Shown: one piece after another, positions 55,084 through 63,781 of the stretch
Layout of the letters: every line of letters starts with the position of its first letter
How positions within the stretch are numbered: the stretch's first letter is position 1
Assembly (NCBI RefSeq): GCF_000695625.1
Contig: NZ_JMQI01000014.1
Location: 1 to 64,000 of the forward strand
Length of the DNA stretch: 64,000 bases
Reading direction: 5' to 3'
From: Amycolatopsis rifamycinica
GTDB taxonomy: Bacteria; Actinomycetota; Actinomycetes; Mycobacteriales; Pseudonocardiaceae
Program-made: the position numbers and the translations under genes
The notes under the pieces: generated by a model
Databases searched by the model: none
What the model was told of the DNA's origin: nothing
The model's input: only the letters and a program-made list of their open reading frames with translations

Positions 55084-55624
55084 ACCGAAGCTGGGGAGGT
55101 TCCGGAATGCGGCCTGGCAAGCGTGGTCACAGCTTGTGCACAGGTGGGTCGGGATGTGGACAACCTGGGTGGCTGCGGTGGTTGGCGGCCGGGTTCTGTC
55201 GGAGGCCGCCGATACGCTGGAAGCGGGGGCAGCCCCCAGGGAGGGCGGGATGTGTTTTGCCCGGATTTGCGCTCTGCCGGGTGGTTCCCGCCGGCCCGAA
55301 CGCCGGATTGTTCAACGGCCGCCAGGTCGTGTCAAGGCGGGAAAGCGTGCCTTGACACGACCTGGCGGCCGCTGATGCGGCTGCGTATCGGGTCGGCAGG
55401 GGGGTGTGGCCGGAGGTCGGCCGTGCCGGTGGGCTGGGCCGGGCCGAGGGCGGGCTGCGCCGAGGGCGGCTGTGCCGAGGGGTGGGCTGCGCCAGGACAG
55501 CCGTGCCGGATGGACCGTGTCCGGCACGGCAGCCCGAGGGCCGGCCATGCGGAGCGGACCAAGGCGGGCGTGCCGTGGCCGGGGGAGCGGGCCGTGCCGG
55601 AGCACGAACCCGCCCCCTCGGTGA
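55084..55624. other. Non-coding spacer with a long hairpin
   Basis: About 540 bases between converging genes. The one clear structure is the 22-bp stem hairpin at 55317-55370. The stretch 55430-55610 is rich in GTGCCGAGG/GGGCTGCGCC-like imperfect repeats. No supported gene was found. Confidence 0.5.
55317..55370. terminator. Perfect 22-bp inverted repeat
   Basis: Arms at 55317-55338 and 55349-55370 are exact complements around a 10-base loop, with TGTCAAGG/CCTTGACA next to the loop. It lies between two converging genes but is 230-250 bases from each stop, so it may be a terminator or an extragenic palindromic element. Confidence 0.65.
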
Positions 55625-58195
55625 TCATCCGGCCTGGGCGTCGAAGTCCCGGGCCGCCAAGGCTCGCACGATGCCCGCCCGGCCCTCCGAAACCAGGCGG
55701 CGGAGGGCCTGCGGGTGCTCGCCCGCCAGCCACTCGTCCGAGGCCGTCACCGTCTCCGGGCCGACCGCCCACGACGGGTACAGGCCGATCGCAATCGGCT
55801 GTGCGCGCTCACTCGATCGGCGCTGCCACACCTCGTCGATCACCTCGAAATAGCGAGCCACGTACGAGCCCAGCAGTGCCTTCTGGCCCGGGTGGGAGAA
55901 GCCCGAAATCAGCGAGTCGCTGACCGCGTTCGGGAGCTCGTCGTCGTACACCGCGCGCTGCCACGCGTCCGCCTTCGCCTCCGACGTCGGCCTCAACGCC
56001 CGCGCCCGCTCCGCCTGGCGGCGGCCCGTGGCCGTGTTGTCCCGCTCCAGCTCGGCGTCGATCTCCGGTGCGGCCGCCTTGCCGTGGGCCACCAGCGCGT
56101 GCAGCAGGCGCCAGCGCAGGTCCGTGTCGACGGTCAGGCCTTCCAGCGGCGCGGACCCGTCCAGCCAGCCGGACAGCACCTCCAGCGTGGCGTCGTCGAG
56201 CACCGAGCCGGCCAGGGAGTTCACGAACGCCAGCTGGTGGTCCGAACCCGGCTCGGCGCCGCGGACCAGCTCCAGCAGTCGCGCGGTGAACACCGGCCAG
56301 CCCGTCGAGGCCGCCCACTCCTGCTCCGCGTACGAGTTCAGCGCCGTCTGTGCCTGCAGCAGGAGCCGCTGGACCACGCCGACCTCGGTCTCCGTGTGGA
56401 TGCCGCGCTGCACCAGCGTGACGAAGTCGCGGGCCTTCAGCTCGGCCTCGCGGGTCATCTCCCACGCCGCCGACCAGCACAGCGTGCGCGGGAGCGGCTC
56501 GGTGATGTCCGCGATGCGGTCGATCAGCGTGGTCAGCGACGCCGGGTCGAGGCGCATCGTGCAGTACGTCAGGTCGTCGTCGTTGACCAGGACCAGCTTG
56601 CCCGCGGGCCGGCCGACCAGGTCCGGGACCTCGGTGCGCTCGCCGTCGACGTCCAGCTCGACCCGCTGCGTCCGCACGATCTTGCCGGAAGCGTCCTCGT
56701 CGTAGACGCCGACCGCGACGCGGTGCGTGCGCAGCTCGCCGGCCCCCGGCTTGGCGCCGGACTGGACGACGGCGAACGACGTGAACGTCCCGTCCGCGCC
56801 GACCTCGTAGCGCGGGCTCAGCGAGTTCAGCCCGGTGGTCTCCAGCCACTGCGCGCTCCACCACGACAGGTCGCGCCCGGACGCCTCCTCCAGCGCGCCC
56901 AGCAGGTCCGCCAGGGTCGCGTTGCCCCAGGCGTGCTTGCCGAAGTACACCTTCAGGCCGTCGAGGAAGTGGTCCAGGCCCACGTAGGCGACGAGCTGCT
57001 TGAGCACGCTCGCGCCCTTGGCGTAGGTGATGCCGTCGAAGTTGACCTCGACCGCGTGCAGGTCGACGATGTCGGCCGCGATCGGGTGCGTCGAGGGCAG
57101 CTGGTCCTGGCGGTAGGCCCACGACTTCTCGATGTTCGCGAAGCTGGTCCACGCGTTCTTGTACTCGGTCGCCTCGGCCTGGGCCAGGACGCTGGCGAAG
57201 GTGGCGAACGACTCGTTCAGCCACAGGTCGTCCCACCAGCGCATGGTGACCAGGTCACCGAACCACATGTGCGCCATCTCGTGCAGCAGCGTCTCGGCGC
57301 GCCGCTCGTAGGCGTACCGGGTGACGCGGCTGCGGAAGACGTAGTCCTCCAGGAACGTCACCGCGCCGGCGTTCTCCATCGCGCCCGCGTTGAACTCGGG
57401 CACGAACAGCTGGTCGTACTTGGAGAACGGGTAGGGCGTGCCGAACTTCTGGTGGTAGAAGCCGAAGCCCTGCTTGGTCTCGGTGAACAGCCGGTCGGCG
57501 TCCATGTGCTCGGCCAGCGACGCGCGGCAGTAGATGCCGAGCGGGATGGTCTTGTGCTCGTCGGTGTACTCGTCACGCCATTCGGCGTACGGGCCGGCGA
57601 CCAGCGCGACGAGGTACGTCGAGATCCGCTCGGACTCCTTGAACACCGTGCGGACGGCGCCTTCCGGCGTCTCCTCGGTGGACTCGGCGATGGCGTTCGA
57701 GACGACCTTCCAGTCCTTCGGCGCGACGACCGTGAGCCGGTAGACCGACTTCAGGTCGGGCTGGTCGAAGCAGGCGAACATCCGCTTGGCGTCCGCCGTC
57801 TCGAACTGGGTGTACAGGTAGACGCCGTCGTCGACCGGGTCGACGAACCGGTGCAGGCCCTCGCCGGTGTTCATGTACCGGCAGTCGGCGGTCACCGTGA
57901 GCTCGTTGGTTTCGGCCAGCCCGGCCAGCGCGATGCCCTTGTCCTCGACATACGCGCTGACGTCGACGTCAGCGCCGTTCAGGGTGGCCGAGTGCACGCG
58001 GTCGGCGACGATGTCGACCCACGTCGATTCACCGGCCCGGGCGCTGGAGAACCGGACGGTCGTCGTCGACGCGAAGGTCTTCTCCCCGGGACCGCCGTGG
58101 CCGTCGGTCAGATCGAGCTCGATGTCGTAACCGGTGACGTCGAGCAGATCCGCGCGCAGCTTGGCTTGGTCGCGGGTCAGGTTGGGGGCGGGCAC
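55625..58195 (-). CDS. pepN: Aminopeptidase N (M1 zinc metallopeptidase)
   Basis: An 856-residue cytoplasmic M1 aminopeptidase that removes N-terminal residues from peptides. It has the exopeptidase motif GAMENAG, the zinc site HEMAHMWFGDL with the distal Glu in LWLNESFA, and the ERAP1-like C-terminal domain. The length equals that of typical streptomycete PepN. GTG 58195 is set by GAGG 5 bases upstream. The position matches Rv2467. Confidence 0.96.
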   Translation of the reverse strand: MPAPNLTRDQAKLRADLLDVTGYDIELDLTDGHGGPGEKTFASTTTVRFSSARAGESTWVDIVADRVHSATLNGADVDVSAYVEDKGIALAGLAETNELTVTADCRYMNTGEGLHRFVDPVDDGVYLYTQFETADAKRMFACFDQPDLKSVYRLTVVAPKDWKVVSNAIAESTEETPEGAVRTVFKESERISTYLVALVAGPYAEWRDEYTDEHKTIPLGIYCRASLAEHMDADRLFTETKQGFGFYHQKFGTPYPFSKYDQLFVPEFNAGAMENAGAVTFLEDYVFRSRVTRYAYERRAETLLHEMAHMWFGDLVTMRWWDDLWLNESFATFASVLAQAEATEYKNAWTSFANIEKSWAYRQDQLPSTHPIAADIVDLHAVEVNFDGITYAKGASVLKQLVAYVGLDHFLDGLKVYFGKHAWGNATLADLLGALEEASGRDLSWWSAQWLETTGLNSLSPRYEVGADGTFTSFAVVQSGAKPGAGELRTHRVAVGVYDEDASGKIVRTQRVELDVDGERTEVPDLVGRPAGKLVLVNDDDLTYCTMRLDPASLTTLIDRIADITEPLPRTLCWSAAWEMTREAELKARDFVTLVQRGIHTETEVGVVQRLLLQAQTALNSYAEQEWAASTGWPVFTARLLELVRGAEPGSDHQLAFVNSLAGSVLDDATLEVLSGWLDGSAPLEGLTVDTDLRWRLLHALVAHGKAAAPEIDAELERDNTATGRRQAERARALRPTSEAKADAWQRAVYDDELPNAVSDSLISGFSHPGQKALLGSYVARYFEVIDEVWQRRSSERAQPIAIGLYPSWAVGPETVTASDEWLAGEHPQALRRLVSEGRAGIVRALAARDFDAQAG

Positions 58196-58349
58196 AGGCA
58201 CCTCTGGTCGTTGGTATCGGTTTTCAACTCTCCGCATCCAATCATGGGGACGGGGTGGCGGGCGATAAGGGAACAACCCCGCGTTGCCCGGTGTTGGCCC
58301 GTCGTGTGGGGGTCCGCCCACATCGAGACGTGCTTGGAGGAGTACCCCG

Positions 58350-58970
58350 ATGACCGCTGCCGAGCAGCCCACGAAGGTCGATTTCTACTTCGACCCGATC
58401 TGCCCGTTCGCGTGGATCACCTCCCGCTGGATCCTGGAGGTGGAGAAGCACCGCAACCTCGACCTGAACTTCCGGATCATGAGCCTGTCGGTGCTCAACG
58501 AAGGCCGGGACGAGCTGCCCGAGCAGTACAAGGAGCTGCTGGCGAAGGGCTGGGGCCCGGTGCGCGTGGCCGTCGCGTTGTCGCAGCTCAAGGGCGAAGA
58601 GGTGCTGCGCCAGTACTACACCGAGTTCGGCACTCGCTACCACAACCAGGGCGTCAAGGACTACGACACGGTTATCAAGGAGGCCCTGGAGGCGATCGGC
58701 GCCCCGGCCGAGCTGGCCGAGGCCGCGCACTCGACCGAGTACGACGAGGCGCTGAAGAAGAGCCACCACGAGGGCATGGACCCGGTCGGCCAGGACGTCG
58801 GCACCCCGACGATCCACATCGACGGCGTGGCGTTCTTCGGCCCGGTGCTGAGCTCGATCCCGCGTGGCGAAGACGCGCTGAAGGTGTTCGACGGCGCGGT
58901 GGCGCTGGCGGCCTACCCGGACTTCTTCGAGCTCAAGCGCACCCGTACGGGCGAACTGAACTTCAACTGA
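58350..58970 (+). CDS. DsbA-fold oxidoreductase, mycothiol nitroreductase (Rv2466c) family
   Basis: A 206-residue thioredoxin-fold protein closely resembling Rv2466c ([39 protein letters not shown]). Rv2466c reduces substrates, including nitro prodrugs, using mycothiol. The active site here is Cys18-Pro-Phe-Ala21, so the second cysteine of the usual CPWC is missing. A monothiol mechanism with mycothiol would still be possible. GGAGGAG precedes ATG 58350. It is divergent from pepN. Confidence 0.9.
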   Translation: MTAAEQPTKVDFYFDPICPFAWITSRWILEVEKHRNLDLNFRIMSLSVLNEGRDELPEQYKELLAKGWGPVRVAVALSQLKGEEVLRQYYTEFGTRYHNQGVKDYDTVIKEALEAIGAPAELAEAAHSTEYDEALKKSHHEGMDPVGQDVGTPTIHIDGVAFFGPVLSSIPRGEDALKVFDGAVALAAYPDFFELKRTRTGELNFN

Positions 58971-58977
58971 CGCTCCC

Positions 58978-59009
58978 GAGGGGGCACTTTCACGTGAAAG
59001 TGCCCCCTC
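58978..59009. terminator. Perfect 32-bp palindrome, bidirectional terminator
   Basis: Arms 58978-58993 and 58994-59009 are exact complements with CACGTG at the centre. It lies between two converging stop codons (58970 and 59011). Confidence 0.8.
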
Positions 59010-59010
59010 G

Positions 59011-59820
59011 TCAGGGGGTCTGCAGCGCGGCCAAGGTGACCTCGCTGGGGTAGCGGGACGCGGCGACGGCGGCGACCTCGGTCGTCTCGCCGCGGCCCAG
59101 GCCCGCCTTCAGCGTGATGAGCTCGTGCAGGCCGTCACGGTGGTAGCGGACGAACTCCGCGTCGACCGGCTCGCCGTGACCGGGCACCACGACGCGGGGT
59201 GCCAGCGCGAGGATCGCGTCGAGCGCGTCCGGCCAGGCGGTGAGGTCGGTCTCGTCGCTGAACGACCCCGTGGTGAACCCGGACTCGGCGTGTTCGACGA
59301 CGTCGCCGGCGAAGACGACGGCCTCGTCCGGGACGTGCACCACCACGTCGTGGCCGGTGTGCGCGGGGCCGGGGTGCAGCAGCACCGCTGTGCGGCCACC
59401 CAGGTCCAGCTCGACGCGGTCGGTGAACGTGTGGTCCGGTGCCGTGATCCTCGTGCGCGCGATCGCTTCGGCGATCTCGGGTTTGCCCTCGTCGCGGTAG
59501 TGAGCCATCCACGCAGAGCGGGCGGCTTCGGTGTCCCCGGACAGCTCGGCCGCGCAGCGCTCGTGCGCCCAGACTTCGCAGGGCAGGAACGCCTCGGTGC
59601 CCCACGCGTGGTCGAAGTGCGCGTGCGTGTAGACGACGGCCCAGGGCAGCGGGGTGAGCTCGCGGACGGCGGCGGCCAGCTCGGCGCCCTGTTCGAGGTC
59701 GCCGCGGGTGTCGACGACCAGGCACCGTTCGGCGCCCACGATCAGCCCGACGGTCAGGTCCAGCTCCTCGTAGCGGCGGGCGTGGACGCCGTCGGCGACT
59801 TCGATCCAGCGGCCGGTCAT
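59011..59820 (-). CDS. Metallo-beta-lactamase-fold hydrolase
   Basis: A 269-residue MBL-fold protein. The zinc motif is THAHFDH, with further ligands in GPAHTGHD, FAGDVVE and VPGHGEP. The substrate is unknown; relatives include glyoxalase II-like and lactonase enzymes. It is translationally coupled (ATGA) to the ComB-like phosphatase gene upstream. Neither is in the mycobacterial order as I recall it. Confidence 0.88.
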   Translation of the reverse strand: MTGRWIEVADGVHARRYEELDLTVGLIVGAERCLVVDTRGDLEQGAELAAAVRELTPLPWAVVYTHAHFDHAWGTEAFLPCEVWAHERCAAELSGDTEAARSAWMAHYRDEGKPEIAEAIARTRITAPDHTFTDRVELDLGGRTAVLLHPGPAHTGHDVVVHVPDEAVVFAGDVVEHAESGFTTGSFSDETDLTAWPDALDAILALAPRVVVPGHGEPVDAEFVRYHRDGLHELITLKAGLGRGETTEVAAVAASRYPSEVTLAALQTP

Positions 59821-60539
59821 GCCAGTACTCCTTCGGTCAGGACGGGAGCGGCGTCGCTCACGTCGATTTCCCCGGCCAGCGTCACGTCGCCGCCGTGACC
59901 GGATTCGATCAGCTCGCGCCCGGACACGCAGCTCGCCAGGGCCCCGACGTCGACGGAGCGCGCCGCGAGAGCCGCCTCGGCGGACAGCGAGAGCCCGTGC
60001 GCGGCCAGTGCGGCGGCGATCGCCCCGGCGCCCACCTGGTCCTCGACGCACGGCCGCAGCGGACCGGACGTTTCGCTCTGGCCGAAAATGTTCACGCCCC
60101 AGCGCTCCCCGGCCGCGATCAAGCCGATGGGGCCGCCCAGCTCGTGCGCCTTCGCGGCGACGGCGGAGGCGTTGCGCAGGCAGCCGGCGAGCACCCGCGC
60201 GCCAGTCTCCGCCGCGGCGGCGCACAGGGTCGCGCCGTTGGGGGAGGGCAGGGCCAGCAGGGTCCCCGGCGGGATTTCCGGCACAGACGAGGGCCGCAGG
60301 GTGAATTCGCCCTCACCCGCGATGACCGCCCCGGCCGCGCGTGCCCGCGCCACCCCGCGCTCGTCGCGCCACCGGACCGGCAGCACCCGGCCGCCGCGGC
60401 CGACGACGAGGTCCGTGGTGGTGCCGAACGACAGCACGTCGACCACGACGAGCACCGCGCACTCCCGGCCGAGCGCGGCGACCCCTTCGGCGCCCCAGTC
60501 GAGCCGCACGTCGCTGCCGGTCTGCTCCCAGATGCCCAC
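59817..60539 (-). CDS. 2-phosphosulfolactate phosphatase family protein (ComB-like)
   Basis: A 240-residue ComB-family protein (VVVDVLSFGTTTDLVV; ALPSPNGATLCAAA; ERWGVNIFGQ). Archaeal ComB makes sulfolactate for coenzyme M, but actinobacterial relatives have no proven substrate. GTG 60539 is tentative because the ribosome site is weak. It is divergent from rpiB by 45 bases. Confidence 0.8.
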   Translation of the reverse strand: MGIWEQTGSDVRLDWGAEGVAALGRECAVLVVVDVLSFGTTTDLVVGRGGRVLPVRWRDERGVARARAAGAVIAGEGEFTLRPSSVPEIPPGTLLALPSPNGATLCAAAAETGARVLAGCLRNASAVAAKAHELGGPIGLIAAGERWGVNIFGQSETSGPLRPCVEDQVGAGAIAAALAAHGLSLSAEAALAARSVDVGALASCVSGRELIESGHGGDVTLAGEIDVSDAAPVLTEGVLA

Positions 60540-60584
60540 CCCCGGAGCATGCCCGACCGCGGCCGGGGTGGCAGACTCCTGGCC

Positions 60585-61058
60585 GTGCGTGTCTACTTGG
60601 GATCCGACCATGCCGGTTTCGAGCTGAAGAACCACCTGGTGGCTCACCTGGAGAAACAGGGCCACGAGGTGACCGACATCGGTCCGCACGTCTACGACGC
60701 GGACGACGACTACCCGGCGTTCTGCGTCGAGACGGCGTTGCGCGTGGTGGCCGACGAGGGCAGCCGCGGCATCGTCGTCGGCGGCTCCGGCAACGGCGAG
60801 CAGATCGCCGCCAACAAGGTCCCCGGCGCCCGCGCCGGCCTGGCCTGGAGCGTCGAGACCGCCAAGCTGTGCCGCGAGCACAACCACGCCCAGCTGATCG
60901 GCGTCGGCGCCCGGATGCACACCGCCGAGGAGGCCGTCGAGATCGTCGAGGCGTTCCTGGCGACGGAGGTCTCGCCGGAGGAGCGGCACGCCCGCCGCGT
61001 GCGGCAACTGCTCGACTACGAGCGCACCGGGACCCCGCCGGCGTTGCCGGAGGCCTGA
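60585..61058 (+). CDS. rpiB: Ribose-5-phosphate isomerase B
   Basis: A 157-residue RpiB that interconverts ribose-5-phosphate and ribulose-5-phosphate in the pentose phosphate pathway. It has the N-terminal YLGSDHAGFELK, the phosphate loop VVGGSGNGEQIAANK and RMHTAEEA. A Glu sits where other RpiB enzymes use Cys, as in mycobacteria. The start is GTG 60585. It shares one base (TGATG) with the glycosylase gene. Confidence 0.93.
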   Translation: MRVYLGSDHAGFELKNHLVAHLEKQGHEVTDIGPHVYDADDDYPAFCVETALRVVADEGSRGIVVGGSGNGEQIAANKVPGARAGLAWSVETAKLCREHNHAQLIGVGARMHTAEEAVEIVEAFLATEVSPEERHARRVRQLLDYERTGTPPALPEA

Positions 61059-61867
61059 TGCCCGAGGGGCACACGCTCCACCGGCTCGCGCGGCTGCACA
61101 GGCGCCGCTTCGCCGGCGCGCCGGTCGCGGTGAGCAGCCCGCAGGGCCGGTTCGCCGCCGAAGCGTCCCGTTTGGACGGTCAGGTGTTCGCCGGCGCCGA
61201 GGCGTACGGCAAGCACCTCTTCCACGACTACGGCCCGCACGGCGTCGTGCACATCCACCTCGGGCTGTACGGCGTCTTCGGCGAGTCCCCGCTGCCCGCG
61301 CCGGAACCGGTGGGCCAGGTCCGGCTCCGGCTGGCCGGCCGGACACATTGGACAGACCTGCGCGGGCCCACCCGCTGCGAGCTGATCTCCCCGGACCAGG
61401 CGGACGCGATCAAGGCCCGGCTCGGCCCGGACCCGCTGCGCCGCGACGCGAAACCGGAGCTGGCCTGGGCGCGGATTTCGCGCTCGAAGACGTCGATCGC
61501 GGCGCTGTTGATGGATCAGGCGGTGCTCGCCGGGGTCGGCAACGTCTACCGCGCCGAGGTGCTCTTCCGCCACGGCGTCGCGCCGCTGACGCCGGGGCGC
61601 GCGCTGGACCGCGCCTTGTGGGACGACATGTGGGCCGACCTGGTGACCCTGATGCGCGACGGCGTTCGCGCCGGCCGCATCGACACGGTCCGGCCGGAGC
61701 ACCTGCCGGAGGCGATGGGGCGCGCGGCCCGGGTGGACCGCCACGGCGGCGAGGTCTACGTCTACCGCCGCGCCGGCGAACCGTGCCTGGTGTGCGGGAC
61801 GCCGGTGGAGCACTCGGAATTGGCCGGGCGGAACCTGTACTGGTGCCCGAAGTGCCAGCTCCCCTGA
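61058..61867 (+). CDS. Fpg/Nei-family DNA glycosylase
   Basis: A 269-residue base-excision repair glycosylase/AP lyase. Pro2-Glu3 at the start (MPEGHTLHRL) supply catalysis. The H2TH region is MDQAVLAGVGNVYRAEVLF. The C-terminal zinc finger has paired cysteines in CLVCG and CPKC. MPEGHTLHRLA is typical of the actinobacterial Nei group (Rv2464c position) rather than Fpg. Confidence 0.94.
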   Translation: MPEGHTLHRLARLHRRRFAGAPVAVSSPQGRFAAEASRLDGQVFAGAEAYGKHLFHDYGPHGVVHIHLGLYGVFGESPLPAPEPVGQVRLRLAGRTHWTDLRGPTRCELISPDQADAIKARLGPDPLRRDAKPELAWARISRSKTSIAALLMDQAVLAGVGNVYRAEVLFRHGVAPLTPGRALDRALWDDMWADLVTLMRDGVRAGRIDTVRPEHLPEAMGRAARVDRHGGEVYVYRRAGEPCLVCGTPVEHSELAGRNLYWCPKCQLP

Positions 61868-61884
61868 GTACCGCGCGGTCATGA

Positions 61885-61923
61885 ATGACTCGTTCAGGAC
61901 CTCCGGGGTCCTGAACGAGTCAT
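61885..61923. terminator. 17-bp stem hairpin with ATGAATGAxTCxTTCA motif
   Basis: Arms 61885-61901 and 61907-61923 match perfectly around a 5-base loop. It lies between converging stops (61867, 61944). A related sequence occurs at 25402-25460. Confidence 0.75.
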
Positions 61924-61943
61924 CCGAGACGTTCGGACGGGGC

Positions 61944-62756
61944 TCAGAAGTCGAAGCCGCCGCCGTCGAAGCCGCCGCCGTCGAAGCCCCCGCCGTCGAA
62001 ACCGCCGCCCCAGTCGCCGCCGCCGTCTCCGCCGAAGTCGCCTCCCGCGTCGCCGCCGTCACCACCCGCGTCGCCGCCCATGTCACCGGACTCGAGCGCG
62101 TCCTGCTGGCCCGCGTCGTAGCCCGACTCCCACGCCGAGGCGCTCGCGATACCGCTCATGCCGGAGAACATCGCGCTGAACAGGAACATCGACCCGAGAC
62201 CCCAGGCGCCGGCGATGAGCGCGGGCTTCCACCACGGCTCGCTGTACCAGCCCTGCGGCACCGGACGGCCCGCGACGCGGCCGCCGGGGTAGTAGTACGG
62301 CGTGTCTTGGCCCGGCTCGGGCGACGCGGAGTAGTGCTGGCCCTCGACGTCGACGTCGCGGCGCTCGGTGACCTTGCCGGCGCGCTCGCGCTCGGCCTCC
62401 TCCGGCAGTTGCGGCCCGGGGTCCATGCCCATCGCGAGGCGCGCGGCGCGGACGTAGTAGAGGCCCTCGATGGCGGTCTCCTTGACCAGCCGGGCCTGTT
62501 CGATCGTGCGCGCCTGCTCCATCTGCGAGCCGGCGGCGTTGTAGCGCTCGGCGGCGTCGGCCATCGCCTGCTGCGATGCGGTGTCCGTGCCGTTCAGGTT
62601 GAGGACCTGCCCGCCGAGCCGCTCGACCAGGCGCCGGGCGTCGGCCTTGGCGTCGTCCAGCTCCCGCTGCCGGGCCGCGGCGCGCTGCCGCGAGAAATAC
62701 AGGCCGCCACCGACGATCACGACGACGAGCACGATCAGGAAGATCGCGGTGCCCAT
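61944..62756 (-). CDS. Membrane-anchored protein with Gly/Asp/Phe-rich tail
   Basis: A 270-residue protein. It has an N-terminal membrane helix (TAIFLIVLVVVIVGGGLYF), a charged helical region of about 90 residues that may be coiled coil, and a second hydrophobic segment near residues 185-205 (ALIAGAWGLGSMFLFSAMF). The tail has the pattern GGDxGGD and ends in GGGFD copies. The function is unknown; similar actinobacterial proteins are labelled DUF1542 or hypothetical. ATG 62756. Confidence 0.8.
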   Translation of the reverse strand: MGTAIFLIVLVVVIVGGGLYFSRQRAAARQRELDDAKADARRLVERLGGQVLNLNGTDTASQQAMADAAERYNAAGSQMEQARTIEQARLVKETAIEGLYYVRAARLAMGMDPGPQLPEEAERERAGKVTERRDVDVEGQHYSASPEPGQDTPYYYPGGRVAGRPVPQGWYSEPWWKPALIAGAWGLGSMFLFSAMFSGMSGIASASAWESGYDAGQQDALESGDMGGDAGGDGGDAGGDFGGDGGGDWGGGFDGGGFDGGGFDGGGFDF

Positions 62757-62878
62757 GGACCACTCCCAGAAGTTCGGGGCTCGGTGACCGGTGGTCACCT
62801 CTGATTCGGACAACGCGGACGCTACGCGGTGGGTTCCCGCCGAGTGACCGGGCCCACGGCGGGCCTGGCCGAGTAAAA

Positions 62879-62892
62879 TAGAACACGTTATA
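62879..62892. promoter_or_regulatory. KstR-like operator
   Basis: TAGAACACGTTATA fits the mycobacterial KstR consensus TnnAACnnGTTnTA at every fixed position. It ends 8 bases before the oxidoreductase ATG. TAAAAT at 62874-62879 could be the -10 box, so a bound repressor would block transcription. No ribosome site lies between, suggesting a leaderless message. Confidence 0.7.
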
Positions 62893-62900
62893 GTTCGGTC

Positions 62901-63776
62901 ATGAAGTTCACCCTGTCGATCGCGATGAACCCCCTCGATCAGCTGGGCGAGCTCGCCCGGGCCGCCGAAGAGGCCGGCTTCGCCTCCATTGCCCTGCCCG
63001 ACTCGCTCTTCTACGCCGAGACGGTGGACACGGACTACCCGTACACCCCTGACGGCAGCCGGTTCTGGACCGCGGAGACGCCCTGGGTGGACCCGCTCGT
63101 CGCCACCGCGGCGATGGGGGCGGTGACCAGCCGGATCCACTTCTACACTTCGGTGCTGAAACTCGGCTCGCGCAACCCGGTGCTGCTGGCCCGCCAGGTC
63201 GGCTCGGCGGCGGTGCTCACCGGCGGCCGGTTCGGCCTCGGGCTCGGTGTCGGCTGGCTGCCGCAGGAGTTCGAGTACTGCGGCGTGCCCTTCGAGCGGC
63301 GCGGCAAGCGGGTCGACGAGGCCATCGACGTGCTGCGGCTGATCCTCGGCGGCGGCATGGTCGAGTACCACGGCGAGTTCTACGACTTCGACAAGATCCA
63401 GATGAGTCCGGCGCCGCCGAGCCGGGTGCCGTTCTACATCGGCGGCCACACCGAAGTCGCGCTGAAGCGCGCCGCGCGGGTGGCCGACGGCTGGTCGTCG
63501 GCGATGATGAAGCTCGACGACCTGCGGTCCACCATCGCGCGGCTGAAGGAGCTGCTCGCCGAGCAGGGCCGCGCCGATGACCCGTTCGAGTACCAGGCGG
63601 TCTGCGTCGACGCCTTCGGCCTGGACGGCTACCGCGCGCAGGCCGAAGCCGGCGTCACGGACGTCATCACCATGCCGTGGGTGTTCGACGGCGTCGGGTT
63701 CGACGCGCCGGTCGGGCCGAAACTCGAGGCGATCCGCAAGTTCGGGACCGAGATCATCGCGAAGTTCGAGGAGTGA
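62901..63776 (+). CDS. LLM-class F420-dependent oxidoreductase
   Basis: A 291-residue luciferase-like monooxygenase family protein. It has a TIM barrel with IHFYTSVLKLGSRNPVLLARQ, GRFGLGLGVGWLPQEFEYCG and VPFYIGGHTEVALKRAARVADGW, typical of the F420-dependent Rv-type clade. The KstR-like site upstream and a SnoaL/KSI-like gene 5 bases downstream suggest a role in steroid or related lipid catabolism. The reaction is unknown. ATG 62901. Confidence 0.9.
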   Translation: MKFTLSIAMNPLDQLGELARAAEEAGFASIALPDSLFYAETVDTDYPYTPDGSRFWTAETPWVDPLVATAAMGAVTSRIHFYTSVLKLGSRNPVLLARQVGSAAVLTGGRFGLGLGVGWLPQEFEYCGVPFERRGKRVDEAIDVLRLILGGGMVEYHGEFYDFDKIQMSPAPPSRVPFYIGGHTEVALKRAARVADGWSSAMMKLDDLRSTIARLKELLAEQGRADDPFEYQAVCVDAFGLDGYRAQAEAGVTDVITMPWVFDGVGFDAPVGPKLEAIRKFGTEIIAKFEE

Positions 63777-63781
63777 CCCCG

